Under the pieces are notes generated by a model. It was not told where the DNA came from and ran no database searches. It saw nothing but the letters and a program-made list of their open reading frames with translations. Below are positions 18,355 to 27,302 of a stretch of 64,000 nucleotides of DNA, in pieces; the stretch's first letter is position 1; each line of letters begins with the position of its first letter. A program made the translations under genes and the position numbers. Origin of the DNA: Chryseobacterium sp. c4a (GTDB lineage: Bacteria > Bacteroidota > Bacteroidia > Flavobacteriales > Weeksellaceae); contig NZ_WXVU01000020.1 in NCBI RefSeq assembly GCF_009900745.1, positions 56,596-120,595 of the forward strand. The letters run 5' to 3'.

Positions 18355-18384
18355 AAAAAAAACGGACTTTAGCCCGTTTTTTAT
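18355..18384. terminator. Terminator between convergent genes
   Basis: A-rich arm AAAAAACGG pairs with CCGTTTTTT around a 7-8 base loop; symmetric A and T tracts allow it to serve both the DUF6624 gene and the minus-strand DUF2938 gene. Confidence 0.7.
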
Positions 18385-18409
18385 ACTTTAATCTATGGAT
18401 TTAATATCC

Positions 18410-18898
18410 TTATTTCAATAAGATGGAAATTAATAATCCAGCCAGATAGAGGCCAATCCCGTAAATAAGATGCGTCTGTAGACTTCGTAGTCTGGCAACG
18501 GTAGGATTGGGTAATTTAGAGGCTGCAATCCCGAAACCAAAAGCAGGCTGCATCATAAACCATGGTGCTAAGGTTGTGGCAAGGCCAATAAAAATAGCTG
18601 GAAAAGCAGTAGGATGCATCAGCCAGTCTTCTCCCCAAATAAAAAGTAAAGCAAAAGCAAATACAATCCCAATGGAGTAATGAGCCATCCATCCAAGAAC
18701 TTTTTCTCCTTGGATTGGGGGAGCTTGTATAATATTAGAATGGCTGAATGTTCCCTTTTTGAAATGTCCGATCCAACGTCCTAAAATACGATAGTCGAGA
18801 GAAGGAATATTCCAGAGTCTCTTGATGATAAGAGCGTATACATCCATAAAGATGGTCGCTCCTATCCCAAGTAACACAGCATCAATTAACACATTCAT
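18410..18898 (-). CDS. DUF2938 family membrane protein
   Basis: 162 aa, four to five predicted transmembrane helices (about residues 2-20, 70-90, 97-120 and 138-160). Family hallmarks are GATIFMDVYALIIKRLW, LDYRILGRWIGH and APPIQGEKVLGWMAHYSIG. Inner-membrane protein of unknown function. The upstream gene on the same strand encodes a thioredoxin whose stop is 10 bases before this start, so the two form an operon and may act together in redox or electrophile responses. Confidence 0.9.
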   Translation of the reverse strand: MNVLIDAVLLGIGATIFMDVYALIIKRLWNIPSLDYRILGRWIGHFKKGTFSHSNIIQAPPIQGEKVLGWMAHYSIGIVFAFALLFIWGEDWLMHPTAFPAIFIGLATTLAPWFMMQPAFGFGIAASKLPNPTVARLRSLQTHLIYGIGLYLAGLLISILLK

Positions 18899-18908
18899 TT
18901 TTTTAGAT

Positions 18909-19208
18909 TTATCTTAAACTATTCAGTTTCTGTTCTAATGCCATTTCCGAAAGGACACCGGAACTGCGCCATACTTCTACATTGTTTTTTAAAACCACAA
19001 ATGTAGGAACAGATCGGATTCCGTATTTTACGGCCAATTCCTGCTGTTCATCTACATCTACCTGATGTACATTCAGCCAGTCTTCCAACTTCACTTTTAA
19101 AGTATTTACTACAGGCATCATCATTTTACATGGGTAGCACCATTCAGCGTAAAACTGAAAAAGCATCAATGAATCAATTTCCTGTACGTTTTGATTTCTC
19201 TCTGTCAT
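18909..19208 (-). CDS. Thioredoxin family protein
   Basis: 99 aa, thioredoxin fold. The redox motif is W23-C24-Y-P-C27, with the cis-proline in GIRSVPTFVVLK at about 72. The middle Gly-Pro of classical thioredoxin (CGPC) is Tyr-Pro here, which would shift its redox potential. No signal peptide, so cytoplasmic. It is the first gene of a two-gene operon with the DUF2938 protein. It is probably a specialised thioredoxin rather than the housekeeping one. Confidence 0.92.
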   Translation of the reverse strand: MTERNQNVQEIDSLMLFQFYAEWCYPCKMMMPVVNTLKVKLEDWLNVHQVDVDEQQELAVKYGIRSVPTFVVLKNNVEVWRSSGVLSEMALEQKLNSLR

Positions 19209-19382
19209 TGTTCTTAAATTTATTGAGACAAAATTAGAGACACCTCACATGATTTTGCTGACACAAATCGGAGTGAAAATGGTACAAATCAAAGATTTTT
19301 AAGAATTGACGATGGAAGCTGAAAAGATGAAAGTTATCATAATATGTGAATCGTTTTTTATAATGAGTTGTTAATGTGTTTT

Positions 19383-20462
19383 TTAATTTGTTATTTTTCT
19401 CATCAGTATTTCTAATGGGCCTTGTTTGTGTTTTTTACCCCAAAGTTTACTGAAATACATACTGAGAATAAAAAATCCTAAAGAATACAAAAGAATATAC
19501 AGAGGTTCTACTGTATTTTTTCCGCTGATCACTTCAGAATAGTTAGTTCCCCGGAATAAAGCAAATACAATAAGGCCAATGCTGAGATGAGATACATAAT
19601 GAGTAAGAGTCATCTGACCGGTTCTTGCCAGATCCATAGCCCAGGGTTTTTCAGAAATGTATTGACTGATAAACATAAAACCGGTAATAAGCATCATTCC
19701 GAAACCAATCGTATTCAGAACAAAAGGCAATGTAGGAGGAATATAATCTGCATTGATGAACTCCCGGGCTTCTGTACTCAAATTCAGAAATGTACTTCCA
19801 TAGCGGATACCTTCAATAAGAAGATAAATCATAAGGCCTGTACTGAATATCTTCTGCTGAATTTGCTTTTGATTCCAGTCCAGCCTTCCCAGATAAAGAC
19901 CAATTGCAAAATAGGAAAACCATGGAAATATAGGATTCCAGCCATTATAGAAAGTGTTTCTAATGAATCCGGAAAGTGTCCAGAATTCAGGGTATTCAAG
20001 ATTGGATAAATTCCAGCCGCTCTCAAACGGAATCATCAGAAGTAAAAGATGAAATACTGCAATAGTAATCGCTGCGGCCATCAGATAATACTTTTTATCC
20101 ATAAACACCAGCAGTGCTCCGATACTCATATATCCACCGTAAAGATGAAGAATATCAGCTGGCCACCAGATACAAAATAACATTCCGAATACAAAAAGAA
20201 AAGCCGCTCTTTTAAAGATGGTGCTCCGAAGCCTTTTTTTATCCAAATCAGAGTATTCCTGTATTCTGTTGGTCATCAAGCCAACTCCCATTCCTGCAAG
20301 GATCACAAAAACAGTGCTTGAATGTCCGCTGAAAAGCACCAGAAATTTTCCAACTAGGGAAGTGGCATCATGATTCCCAAATACCATATTGAAATTGACA
20401 ATAAACATCCCGAAAATAGCATACGCCCGAGCCAGATCAAATCCGATAATTCTTTTTTTCAT
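19383..20462 (-). CDS. DUF418/acyltransferase-like membrane protein
   Basis: 359 aa from the ATG at 20462-20460 (MKKRIIGFDLARAYAIFGMF). An in-frame codon 21 residues upstream exists, but the family opening RxxGFDLARAxAIxGM begins here. About ten transmembrane helices are visible, and the C-terminal DUF418 signature ends GPLEILMRKI. The group is related to heparan-alpha-glucosaminide N-acetyltransferase-like membrane proteins; its substrate is unknown. It is monocistronic, with a purine-rich repeat in its upstream region. Confidence 0.88.
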   Translation of the reverse strand: MKKRIIGFDLARAYAIFGMFIVNFNMVFGNHDATSLVGKFLVLFSGHSSTVFVILAGMGVGLMTNRIQEYSDLDKKRLRSTIFKRAAFLFVFGMLFCIWWPADILHLYGGYMSIGALLVFMDKKYYLMAAAITIAVFHLLLLMIPFESGWNLSNLEYPEFWTLSGFIRNTFYNGWNPIFPWFSYFAIGLYLGRLDWNQKQIQQKIFSTGLMIYLLIEGIRYGSTFLNLSTEAREFINADYIPPTLPFVLNTIGFGMMLITGFMFISQYISEKPWAMDLARTGQMTLTHYVSHLSIGLIVFALFRGTNYSEVISGKNTVEPLYILLYSLGFFILSMYFSKLWGKKHKQGPLEILMRKITN

Positions 20463-20529
20463 GCTGAATAATAATTTGCAGCAAAAATCAATGTTGAAGA
20501 TGGATATTCCTTTGATAAAAGTCAAAAAA

Positions 20530-20570
20530 ATGAAAGAAGTTGGAAGCGGGGAGATGGAAGAAGGAAGGTA
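20530..20570. repeat. Purine-rich GGAAG-type repeat
   Basis: GAAGTTGGAAGCGGGGAGATG followed by GAAGAAGGAAGG. Similar GGAAGCTGGAGGCTGGAAG units occur inside the coding sequence at about 54775-54800, and a weaker one (GATGGAAGCTGAAAAGATG) at 19310. Probably a dispersed short intergenic repeat family. Confidence 0.4.
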
Positions 20571-20649
20571 TAATGTCTTTATATCTGTATTCGTTTTTAT
20601 GAATACAAAAGATCTTTATATAAATCCAGATAGCGCTAATAATATCTAC

Positions 20650-21216
20650 TTACTTTTTAGCTCGAATCCGGCTCAATGTTTCAAGAGAAATCCCCAGATA
20701 AGAAGCAATATGGGTAAGTTTAAGGTGGTGAAAGTACTCTGGAGATTTTTTCAAGAGAGTTTCATATCGCTCTGTAGCATTTAGAGCATGAAAGTCAAAA
20801 AGTCTGTCTTCTAACCAGATTGTATACAGTTCTGTTATTAGAATATCATATTCCATAAGCATTGGAAACTGTTTCTTGATGGTTTCAAAAGCTTTATAGT
20901 CTACCGTTTCTACTGTTGTATCAGTAAGACATTCAATGACCTCTTTGCTTGGTTTCTGATTGATATAGCTTGTAAAGGAAATAGCAAGATCCTCTTTAAA
21001 AAAGAACTCAGTGGTTATTTCCTTTTTGTCGGAATAGGTAAATTTTCGTGCAACACCATCAACAATAAGATGGCTTTTTCTGCATATGTCACCTTGTTGT
21101 AACAGAATATCCCCCTTTTTAAACCGTTCAGTACTTGTTATTCTTTCAAGGGCGTTGACAGTCTCCAGATCAAAATGGGAAATAAGAGATTGAATCTTTT
21201 CAATATGTTCTTTCAT
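20650..21216 (-). CDS. Crp/Fnr family transcriptional regulator
   Basis: 188 aa. An N-terminal cyclic-nucleotide-binding type beta roll (about residues 10-120, with FKKGDILLQQGDICRKSHLI) is followed by a linker helix and a C-terminal helix-turn-helix HIASYLGISLETLSRIR. There are no Fnr-type Cys clusters, and the cAMP-binding residues of Crp are not obvious, as usual for Bacteroidota paralogues. A small-molecule or stress signal is likely. It lies divergent to a short gap and is monocistronic. Confidence 0.92.
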   Translation of the reverse strand: MKEHIEKIQSLISHFDLETVNALERITSTERFKKGDILLQQGDICRKSHLIVDGVARKFTYSDKKEITTEFFFKEDLAISFTSYINQKPSKEVIECLTDTTVETVDYKAFETIKKQFPMLMEYDILITELYTIWLEDRLFDFHALNATERYETLLKKSPEYFHHLKLTHIASYLGISLETLSRIRAKK

Positions 21217-21280
21217 ATGTGCATGCTATTTCAGGCTTATCATTGTTTTACTTTTTGGTCGTCACGTATTTATGCTATGA

Positions 21281-22021
21281 TTATAATTTCTCTATGGATT
21301 CCGGTGATATAAAATTCCATTTGGCAAATAAGCTCAGATTTAGTCTTTTAGCGAGTGCAACAGAAGCTGTATTGTCAAGTTGGCATCGATATTGTGGTTC
21401 GTATCCATCCTCTAATGCTGCTTTTGAAATAACCTGTACGGCCTGTTTAGCATATCCTTTTCCTCTGAATTTATCCAAGGTGATGACTCCTATATCCGAC
21501 AGTTTGGTATCTTCCCATGGGTACATACTTGTTGCTGTCACTAACTGATGATTTTCAAAGATTCCATATACTTTCCAGTGATCCAGCTCAACAAAAGCAC
21601 CATCCAGGTCTTCTTCTGTAGACAAAGATTCGAAAGTAGAAAAATGTTCAGCATCATGCTCTGTTAAAGGGCGGGTATTTTCCGATATAGTAAGATTGAA
21701 AAGGTTGTTTTTTTCTTCTTCCGGGAAATAAAAAATATAGTCTGCTCCATACAGAAAGATGTCTTTATTTTTTAAAATATCCACAAATTTTTCAAAATCC
21801 AGTGTATGAAGGTTGCTGTTTTTGAAATGTTGAGAAACTTTAGAATTGATAATGCCCCAGCTTTTTCCGGTTGGAAATTCTAAAGTCATAATTTGAGTGT
21901 CTTCTTCCAGTTCATCATTTAAAAATAATGTAAAACTGGATGTGTCGCATAATACTTCACCCTGAAACTGATCTTGCCAGTATTCCAGAACAATAGGGGA
22001 TGTGATTTTGGTGGTGTGCAT
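21281..22021 (-). CDS. GNAT family N-acetyltransferase
   Basis: 246 aa. The N-terminal half (about 1-125) has no recognisable fold; the C-terminal half is a GNAT domain with the acetyl-CoA loop FRGKGYAKQAVQ at about 187-198 and the closing ALAKRLNLSLFAKW. It begins 15 bases after the AraC gene on the same strand, so the two are probably cotranscribed and the regulator may control it. Substrate unknown. Confidence 0.88.
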   Translation of the reverse strand: MHTTKITSPIVLEYWQDQFQGEVLCDTSSFTLFLNDELEEDTQIMTLEFPTGKSWGIINSKVSQHFKNSNLHTLDFEKFVDILKNKDIFLYGADYIFYFPEEEKNNLFNLTISENTRPLTEHDAEHFSTFESLSTEEDLDGAFVELDHWKVYGIFENHQLVTATSMYPWEDTKLSDIGVITLDKFRGKGYAKQAVQVISKAALEDGYEPQYRCQLDNTASVALAKRLNLSLFAKWNFISPESIEKL

Positions 22022-22036
22022 TTGAGTTTAATTTGA

Positions 22037-22993
22037 TTAATGTTTATGGTTTTTACGATATTGAAGTGGGGTAAAACCGGTTTGCCTTTTAAAGAAGCGG
22101 CCAAAGTAAGAATCATCCGTAAAGTTAAGATCCATGGCAATCATAGAAACAGTGTCACTGGTTTGGATAAGCCTTGATTTAGTCTCTTGTATCAACTGTT
22201 TTTGTATAAAATGGCTGGCAGGAAATCCTGTGACTTCTTTAATGACTCCATTGAGGTGGTTGGGATGTACATGCAGAAGCTTTGCATAATCCGTGACTTG
22301 TTTTTTATCCATAAAGTACTGGTTGACCAGGAGCTGAAACTGTGCCGCTAATTGATCTTTTCTGGATAAAGAGAAAATATCGGCAGAGGTTTGTTTATTG
22401 TAAATACGTTCTGCTTCTAAAAGGATTACATTCAGAAACATGCGGGTGAGAAGATCATCGTTGAAAGTGGTCTTTTGACACTTTTCACTGTTTAATTTCC
22501 AGAAAAGATGCTCCATCATTTGGGTTTCTCTTTCCGAAAGTTTGATAAACGGTTCATGGTTTACCTGAAAAAAAGGAAATTGATTGAGTTTGATCTGATG
22601 TTTAATGCAGAGTAGGAAATAATCAGCGTCAAACATGCAAAAAATTCCTTGTACATCTTCACTCCAACGCTCTACCGCATGCAGTTGATTTTCTCCAATG
22701 AAATAGAGGGTTCCAGGCATAAAGTGGTAAAGTTGATGCCCAATATTTTCTTCTATTTCCCCCTCTGTAAGCAAGACAATGCTGTAAAACTTTCGTCTTG
22801 TCTGTTTTCCTTCTACAGGTTTTTGCCCTTTTTTGAGATCTTCGAGTTTGGCTATTTCTAAAAAGCCATTTCCATGGGCATAAGTGATGTTGCTGCATTC
22901 TTCACAGAAAGAGGCTGGTGCATTCTTCAGATAAAAATCTTTAAAATCTTGTTCATTTTTCAGTTCCCTGATCTCAGACTGTTTCATATTCAC
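22037..22993 (-). CDS. AraC family transcriptional regulator
   Basis: 318 aa (M3 is an alternative start). The N-terminal part (about 25-200) is a cupin-like ligand-binding domain typical of AraC regulators (HQLYHFMPGTLYFIGENQLH). The C-terminal domain has two helix-turn-helix units, VTDYAKLLHVHPNHLNGVIK and VSMIAMDLNFTDDSYFGRFF, and ends GFTPLQYRKNHKH, the classical AraC signature. It probably regulates its own operon with the GNAT gene downstream. Confidence 0.94.
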   Translation of the reverse strand: MNMKQSEIRELKNEQDFKDFYLKNAPASFCEECSNITYAHGNGFLEIAKLEDLKKGQKPVEGKQTRRKFYSIVLLTEGEIEENIGHQLYHFMPGTLYFIGENQLHAVERWSEDVQGIFCMFDADYFLLCIKHQIKLNQFPFFQVNHEPFIKLSERETQMMEHLFWKLNSEKCQKTTFNDDLLTRMFLNVILLEAERIYNKQTSADIFSLSRKDQLAAQFQLLVNQYFMDKKQVTDYAKLLHVHPNHLNGVIKEVTGFPASHFIQKQLIQETKSRLIQTSDTVSMIAMDLNFTDDSYFGRFFKRQTGFTPLQYRKNHKH

Positions 22994-23060
22994 ATATTCT
23001 TTTTCCCCAAAAAGGGTCTGTTGCTATAAAGATAGGAACAGATTTCGGCTCTTACACCGC

Positions 23061-23089
23061 AAAATATCTATGAATTACATAGATATTTT
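23061..23089. terminator. Perfect 12-bp inverted repeat
   Basis: AAAATATCTATG and its exact complement CATAGATATTTT are separated by AATTA. It lies about 60 bases beyond the stop of the minus-strand NTF2-like gene and 70 bases upstream of the AraC start. It can be a terminator for the former or an operator for the latter; the T-rich 3' arm favours a terminator. Confidence 0.55.
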
Positions 23090-23147
23090 GAATAAGACAG
23101 CCACTCTCAAGGAATAGCTGCCGTATGATTATATATTCGAAATACCA

Positions 23148-23486
23148 TTATTGATCATTCAGTAATGGTCTTGGATCAAATAATACTTTTAAAGAATGTA
23201 TCTTTCCATTGATGATCTGATACCATCCCGAAGATTCAATCGCTTTACCTCCGATTTCAATAGTATACCAGAAACAGATATCTTCTCCTGAGGAAAAAGT
23301 TTTGATAATCTGGTATTTAAACTTCATTTGTCTCATGTCTTTCATATAGACAGAAGCATTCTCTCTTGTTCCCAGTACCCCTATGAATTTAAATTCAGGA
23401 TCCAGACAGTTTTCTGCCTTATCAAAATCCTCTTCATTTAAATACTGAATAAACTGTTCCGCGACATTTTGGGTTGTAGTGCTCAT
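23148..23486 (-). CDS. NTF2-like/SnoaL-like protein
   Basis: 112 aa, cone-shaped NTF2-like fold: an N-terminal helix (NVAEQFIQYLNEEDFDKAEN), then strands with FKFIGVLGTRENASVYMKDM and a curved C-terminal sheet with VLFDPRPLL. Family members are small enzymes or ligand-binding proteins; the active-site residues cannot be assigned. Cytoplasmic and monocistronic, with its promoter region facing the methyltransferase gene end. Confidence 0.85.
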   Translation of the reverse strand: MSTTTQNVAEQFIQYLNEEDFDKAENCLDPEFKFIGVLGTRENASVYMKDMRQMKFKYQIIKTFSSGEDICFWYTIEIGGKAIESSGWYQIINGKIHSLKVLFDPRPLLNDQ

Positions 23487-23565
23487 AAACTTTGTTTTTG
23501 TAAAGCAAAATTAATAGATCAGAAGTGATCTTCTTTGTGACGATCGTCACAAAATACGGGGATGT

Positions 23566-24291
23566 TTATTTTTTTTCAATATTAATAATAACAATAGGAG
23601 GTCGATGGGTATGTTGTTCAAAATCAGGTCGAAGTTGTAATAACTCTTTATCAGGGCTTGGTTCTTCTATATTTTTGAGGATAAAACCTGCCTTTAATAA
23701 AGCATTAATAATGGTGCTTAATTGATGATGGTATTTTTCTACATCTTTAACAAACCAATCTTGCTTTCTAAGGTTCTCTTCAGAATAACGGTTGATTAAC
23801 CAGTATTTTTCACCATTCAATTCTTCCCAAGGCTTTAATGCTGCAGTACAGATGGGATGTTCCATAGAAAATAAAAATTGTCCCCCTGTTTTTAATCCGT
23901 TGTATATTTTTTGAAAAATAGTTTCCAGATTTTCAATATAATGTAAAGTCATTGAGCTGATAACCAGATCAAATCTGTTCATTCCAAAGTCAAAATCTTC
24001 CAAAGCTGAACATATCCATTCAACTTTTGAAGAAGAAATCCTGTTTTGAGCTTCATTCAGCATTTTTTGAGAAATATCAACTCCAATAATGTGTTTCGGA
24101 TTTTGGATCAATAATGATTGTATCTGATGCCCCAAACCACATCCCATATCCAGAATTATTTTATCCTGAACAGGATGGAGCAATCTTTTCATGATGGGTT
24201 GTTCCAATAATTCATTTAGGCCTTTATCCCCATCGCGTAGTGCTTTATATCCGGTAAAGAAGTCCGGATTATCATAAATATTCTGTTTCAT
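23566..24291 (-). CDS. Class I SAM-dependent methyltransferase
   Basis: 241 aa. Motif I is ILDMGCGLGHQ at residues 46-56, motif II acidic residue in IIGVDIS at about 72-78, and the motif IV-like FDLVISSMTLHYIEN at about 107-121. This is the Methyltransf_11/25 small-molecule type that methylates O, N or C atoms with S-adenosylmethionine. The substrate is not predictable. It follows a GNAT gene with a 9-base gap, so the two are cotranscribed. Confidence 0.93.
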   Translation of the reverse strand: MKQNIYDNPDFFTGYKALRDGDKGLNELLEQPIMKRLLHPVQDKIILDMGCGLGHQIQSLLIQNPKHIIGVDISQKMLNEAQNRISSSKVEWICSALEDFDFGMNRFDLVISSMTLHYIENLETIFQKIYNGLKTGGQFLFSMEHPICTAALKPWEELNGEKYWLINRYSEENLRKQDWFVKDVEKYHHQLSTIINALLKAGFILKNIEEPSPDKELLQLRPDFEQHTHRPPIVIINIEKK

Positions 24292-24300
24292 AATCTGCTT

Positions 24301-25218
24301 TTAGGTGTGAGAAAGTAAAGGAACAATGATCTGATATTTCTCAAAAACCAATAATAGCTCAGGAGTTACAAAAAGCTGTACATCATCATCCTTCCATAAT
24401 CTGTACTGGAAATCATTCTGTTTAGGGCTAAAACCTAACACAACTTCATCAAACGGAATACCATCAAAAGCTGCAATAACGTGATTAAGATTCACTTGTT
24501 CAGGACTGAATACCTCTACAATATGCAGAGTTTTATCCTGAATCTCAATGATAACAGCACAATTAAGCGTTTCTAGAAAGTAGATAGAATTTTTATATCC
24601 CATTTCTGGATTGGCATAACAGTAGAAAAAGGTTATACTTTTATTTTTTGTTGGGAACATCGTATTGGAAACTGATTGTTCTACCAATTCTTCAAATAAT
24701 TTTAAATCATTGTCCTCATCCAGTTCCAATTTTCTCTTTTTATGTGGGATAGAAAGATCAAGATTTTCAATAGCTTGGAAGGCTTCAAATTCTTTGGTTG
24801 GGGTAAATCCGAATTTAGGATAAAAATCTAATACTGTTTCATTGGCAAAAAGGAAGATTCCATCATGTTTTCCTTTAAAATCATGCAGAAATTTTTCCAT
24901 TAAAAAACGGCTTAGTCCCTTTTTTTGGTAGGATTCGTCAGTCATTACCGTTCCTAATTGAATGAAATTTTTAGGTTTGCCATCAATATTACTTTTAAAT
25001 AAACTTATAGTAATATGCGAAACAATGGTATCACCATCAAATAAGGAATATAAAATACAACTGTCATCCCAGAATCCCGATTGATAATAATTTTCAAAAT
25101 CAAAATTCCAAACCTTTTTTGTCAGGCGGTTAAATTCCAGGCGGAGTTTTTCATTGTCCTGATACTGGAGGTGTAAAATGTAGTTTTGGTTGTTGATGGA
25201 AACGTTTTCTGTCTTCAT
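24301..25218 (-). CDS. GNAT family N-acetyltransferase
   Basis: 305 aa. The N-terminal half is a GNAT domain with the acetyl-CoA motif SYQKKGLSRFLMEKFL at about residues 91-106 and the closing segment ETVLDFYPKFGFTPTKEF. The C-terminal half (about 150-305) is less conserved and resembles the second, degenerate domain of longer GNAT proteins. It is first in a two-gene operon with the methyltransferase. Substrate unknown. Confidence 0.9.
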   Translation of the reverse strand: MKTENVSINNQNYILHLQYQDNEKLRLEFNRLTKKVWNFDFENYYQSGFWDDSCILYSLFDGDTIVSHITISLFKSNIDGKPKNFIQLGTVMTDESYQKKGLSRFLMEKFLHDFKGKHDGIFLFANETVLDFYPKFGFTPTKEFEAFQAIENLDLSIPHKKRKLELDEDNDLKLFEELVEQSVSNTMFPTKNKSITFFYCYANPEMGYKNSIYFLETLNCAVIIEIQDKTLHIVEVFSPEQVNLNHVIAAFDGIPFDEVVLGFSPKQNDFQYRLWKDDDVQLFVTPELLLVFEKYQIIVPLLSHT

Positions 25219-25272
25219 TGTTCATCTGTTTACTATCGTTTCAGTTCAAGTTTTCAATATATTTGTCTTATT

Positions 25273-25395
25273 CTATAGTGGTTTGTTACAGCTTGTTAAG
25301 ATTTTTTCTAAGCCCAACTTTTCATAAAACTCAGGAGCCTGAAAACTGAATGTATTCAAAGTAACATCATCACCGTTTCTAACTTGGGCTTCGTA
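25273..25395 (-). pseudogene. C-terminal remnant of a GNAT acetyltransferase
   Basis: The minus strand reads ARNGDD-type text: EAQVRNGDDVTLNTFSFQAP followed by EFYEKLGLEKI and a stop at 25275-25273. The SFQAPEFYEKLGLE segment is the usual last strand-helix of small GNAT enzymes. The 5' two thirds are absent; the rest of the 386-base gap (25219-25604) contains nothing I can identify. Confidence 0.6.
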
Positions 25396-25604
25396 TTATA
25401 ATATTCTTCTGTGATCCGGTCTTTTTTTGATGATATTCATGAGTAGAGTTTGGTGTGATGGCTTCATAAAAAGTAGTTGGATTACAATTTCCGTTTAAAT
25501 TACAAAAAGTAAGTGACAGAAGCAGAAAAAATTGTATTTATGTATCTTAATAACTGTCAGTTGATGAGTTCCAAAGATGGATTGAACTGATATAAATATA
25601 TTCG

Positions 25605-26204
25605 ATGATACATTGTAAAGATGATTATATTATAGAGAATGATCAACTCTTATTACGGCCATTACTTTCTACAGATTTTAATGAACTTCTGGAGTTTTCA
25701 ATGAATGAACCAGAAATTTGGAAATATAATGCCTTTGGTGCTGACGGTGCAGAAAACTTAAAAAAATACATAGATAATGCTATTTTTCAGAGAGAACAAG
25801 GGGCGGAATATCCTTTTGCTGTTATTAAAAAATCTGAGAATAAAATCATTGGAAGCACCCGATTTTATGCAATAAGTACCATTAATAAGACATTAGAATT
25901 AGGCTACACCTGGTATGGAAAGCAATATCAGGGAACTTTTGTTAATAAAACCTGTAAATTTCTTCTTCTTGAATTCGCCTTTGAAAAAATGGGGTTTGAA
26001 AGAGTAGGCTTTAAAGCCAATTCCGGAAATGAAAGAAGTATTAATGCAATGAAAAGTATTGGTTGTGTAGTAGAAGGAACTTTAAGAAACTTTGCTTTTG
26101 ATTCACAACTCAATAGGATAGATGTTGCAGTACTAAGCATTGTAAGAGAAGAGTGGCTGAATATCGTAAAGCAAAACTTACAACAGAAGATCAATACATT
26201 TTAA
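25605..26204 (+). CDS. RimJ/RimL-type GNAT acetyltransferase
   Basis: 199 aa, GNAT_3 subgroup related to RimL, which acetylates N-terminal amino groups of ribosomal proteins, and to many resistance or detoxification enzymes. Visible are LLLRPLLSTDFNELLEFS at the start, LELGYTWYGKQYQGTFVNKT (acetyl-CoA loop region) at about 96-115, and SGNERSINAMKSIGCVVEGT near 144. Cytoplasmic. Monocistronic, followed by a strong terminator. Confidence 0.92.
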   Translation: MIHCKDDYIIENDQLLLRPLLSTDFNELLEFSMNEPEIWKYNAFGADGAENLKKYIDNAIFQREQGAEYPFAVIKKSENKIIGSTRFYAISTINKTLELGYTWYGKQYQGTFVNKTCKFLLLEFAFEKMGFERVGFKANSGNERSINAMKSIGCVVEGTLRNFAFDSQLNRIDVAVLSIVREEWLNIVKQNLQQKINTF

Positions 26205-26211
26205 ATAATAA

Positions 26212-26247
26212 AAGAACCCCTGCTTTTTACAATGGCAGGGGTTTTAT
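26212..26247. terminator. Bidirectional rho-independent terminator
   Basis: Stem AACCCCTGC / GCAGGGGTT with loop TTTTTACAATG, flanked by A-rich and T-rich tracts, between convergent genes. Confidence 0.85.
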
Positions 26248-26256
26248 CAAGTAGAT

Positions 26257-26769
26257 TTATATATATTTTAGAATCTGGTCAACTAAGTGGTCAATCTCAT
26301 TTATATTATCATTAACGCATTGCTCAGCAGTATTGGTTTTGATGCAGTTTTCCAATTTGGATTTTAAGCCCAATATGGGAAAATAAAGGAAGAAAGGGAT
26401 TTTCGAAATAATATTGGGATCGTTAAGATCTTTTCCCATATAGCTTCCAAGACAGCTTAATGCACATTGGGTATCTATACTTCCTGGAGATTGCGGACAA
26501 TTGCTGATACACGCAATAAGAACATTTTTGTCTCTCGTGAAGAGCAGGTCTATTTTCGCTATTTCTCCCTTGTTGTTAGAAATGATGACCATTTCATATC
26601 GCACTCCATTTTTAGTTTTTAAAACTTTGCTGCTGCTGGTTGTGGCTTCTGCTACTGATTTTTCATAGATCGTAATTTTGTCTGTAGGATTGGAATTTTT
26701 TCCAAAAGAAAAAGAGAAAAGACATAAAACAGCAATGACATAAAGTCGGGTAATTACATTTGTTTTCAT
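26257..26769 (-). CDS. Exported Cys-containing protein of unknown function
   Basis: 170 aa with a signal peptide (about residues 1-23, ending FSFSFG). The mature part has six Cys (in ISNCPQSPG, DTQCALSCLG, LENCIK and AEQCV), which suggests disulfides in the periplasm or outside. No family recognised. Its ATG overlaps the stop of the small gene upstream on the same strand (4 bases), so the two are coupled and probably act together. Confidence 0.75.
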   Translation of the reverse strand: MKTNVITRLYVIAVLCLFSFSFGKNSNPTDKITIYEKSVAEATTSSSKVLKTKNGVRYEMVIISNNKGEIAKIDLLFTRDKNVLIACISNCPQSPGSIDTQCALSCLGSYMGKDLNDPNIISKIPFFLYFPILGLKSKLENCIKTNTAEQCVNDNINEIDHLVDQILKYI

Positions 26770-26948
26770 AATATTTCATGGTTTTTAGTAGGTGAAAATG
26801 GGTCAGAATGATCTGCTTTTGGAAACAGAACTTTAAATAATGCTGTGCAGTTATTTATAAAAGTGCATACATGTTGCACAGGTAATCTGAATATTTCTTG
26901 TTTTTCCTGCGCCGATACATTAATGACTTTAGCATAGACTAGAATCAA
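26766..26948 (-). CDS. Small exported protein with irregular start
   Basis: From a TTG at 26948 the frame encodes 60 aa. The frame continues upstream for ten codons without a stop as KFTTFRNILLILVYAKVINV and then SAQ, which together is a textbook signal peptide, but the codon in the initiator position (26978-26976) is ATA rather than ATG. Either ATA is used, the TTG is the true start and the signal is shortened, or an ATG-to-ATA mutation has damaged the gene. The mature part has two Cys (VQHVCTFINNC). It overlaps the next gene by 4 bases. Confidence 0.5.
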   Translation of the reverse strand: MILVYAKVINVSAQEKQEIFRLPVQHVCTFINNCTALFKVLFPKADHSDPFSPTKNHEIL

Positions 26949-27055
26949 TAATATATTTCTAAATGTAGTGAATTTTATGATACAAATGAATAATTTTATT
27001 GTTAAATTGAATTATTGGTTTTTATTTTTAACAAGAAATAAATTTGAATAAAAAA

Positions 27056-27112
27056 AGAACTTTATAGCTCCGGTTTTCAGTCTTAAACCAACAAGTACTA
27101 TAGAAAGTTCTA
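27056..27112. other. Inverted repeat in a 354-base gap
   Basis: AGAACTTTATAG and CTATAGAAAGTTCT pair as 8 + 4 bp arms around about 30 bases, followed by TATTTTCATT. It could be a terminator-like hairpin or a small RNA end. The remainder of 26979-27302 is AT-rich with no recognised feature apart from the leader of the DinB gene. Confidence 0.35.
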
Positions 27113-27302
27113 TTTTCATTATTGTGATTTTTATAATTAAAATATTGGTATTTGTTAATTATGTAAATTTCATCATCCCTTGTTGATGATTATTTTTAGT
27201 GTTTTGAATAATAGGGATTGATAAATAAATGGAGAAGCTTTTATAATTCTTATATTCACAATGAGAAAAATAATAATTATTAATGACTAAAAACCTTTCA
27301 AA

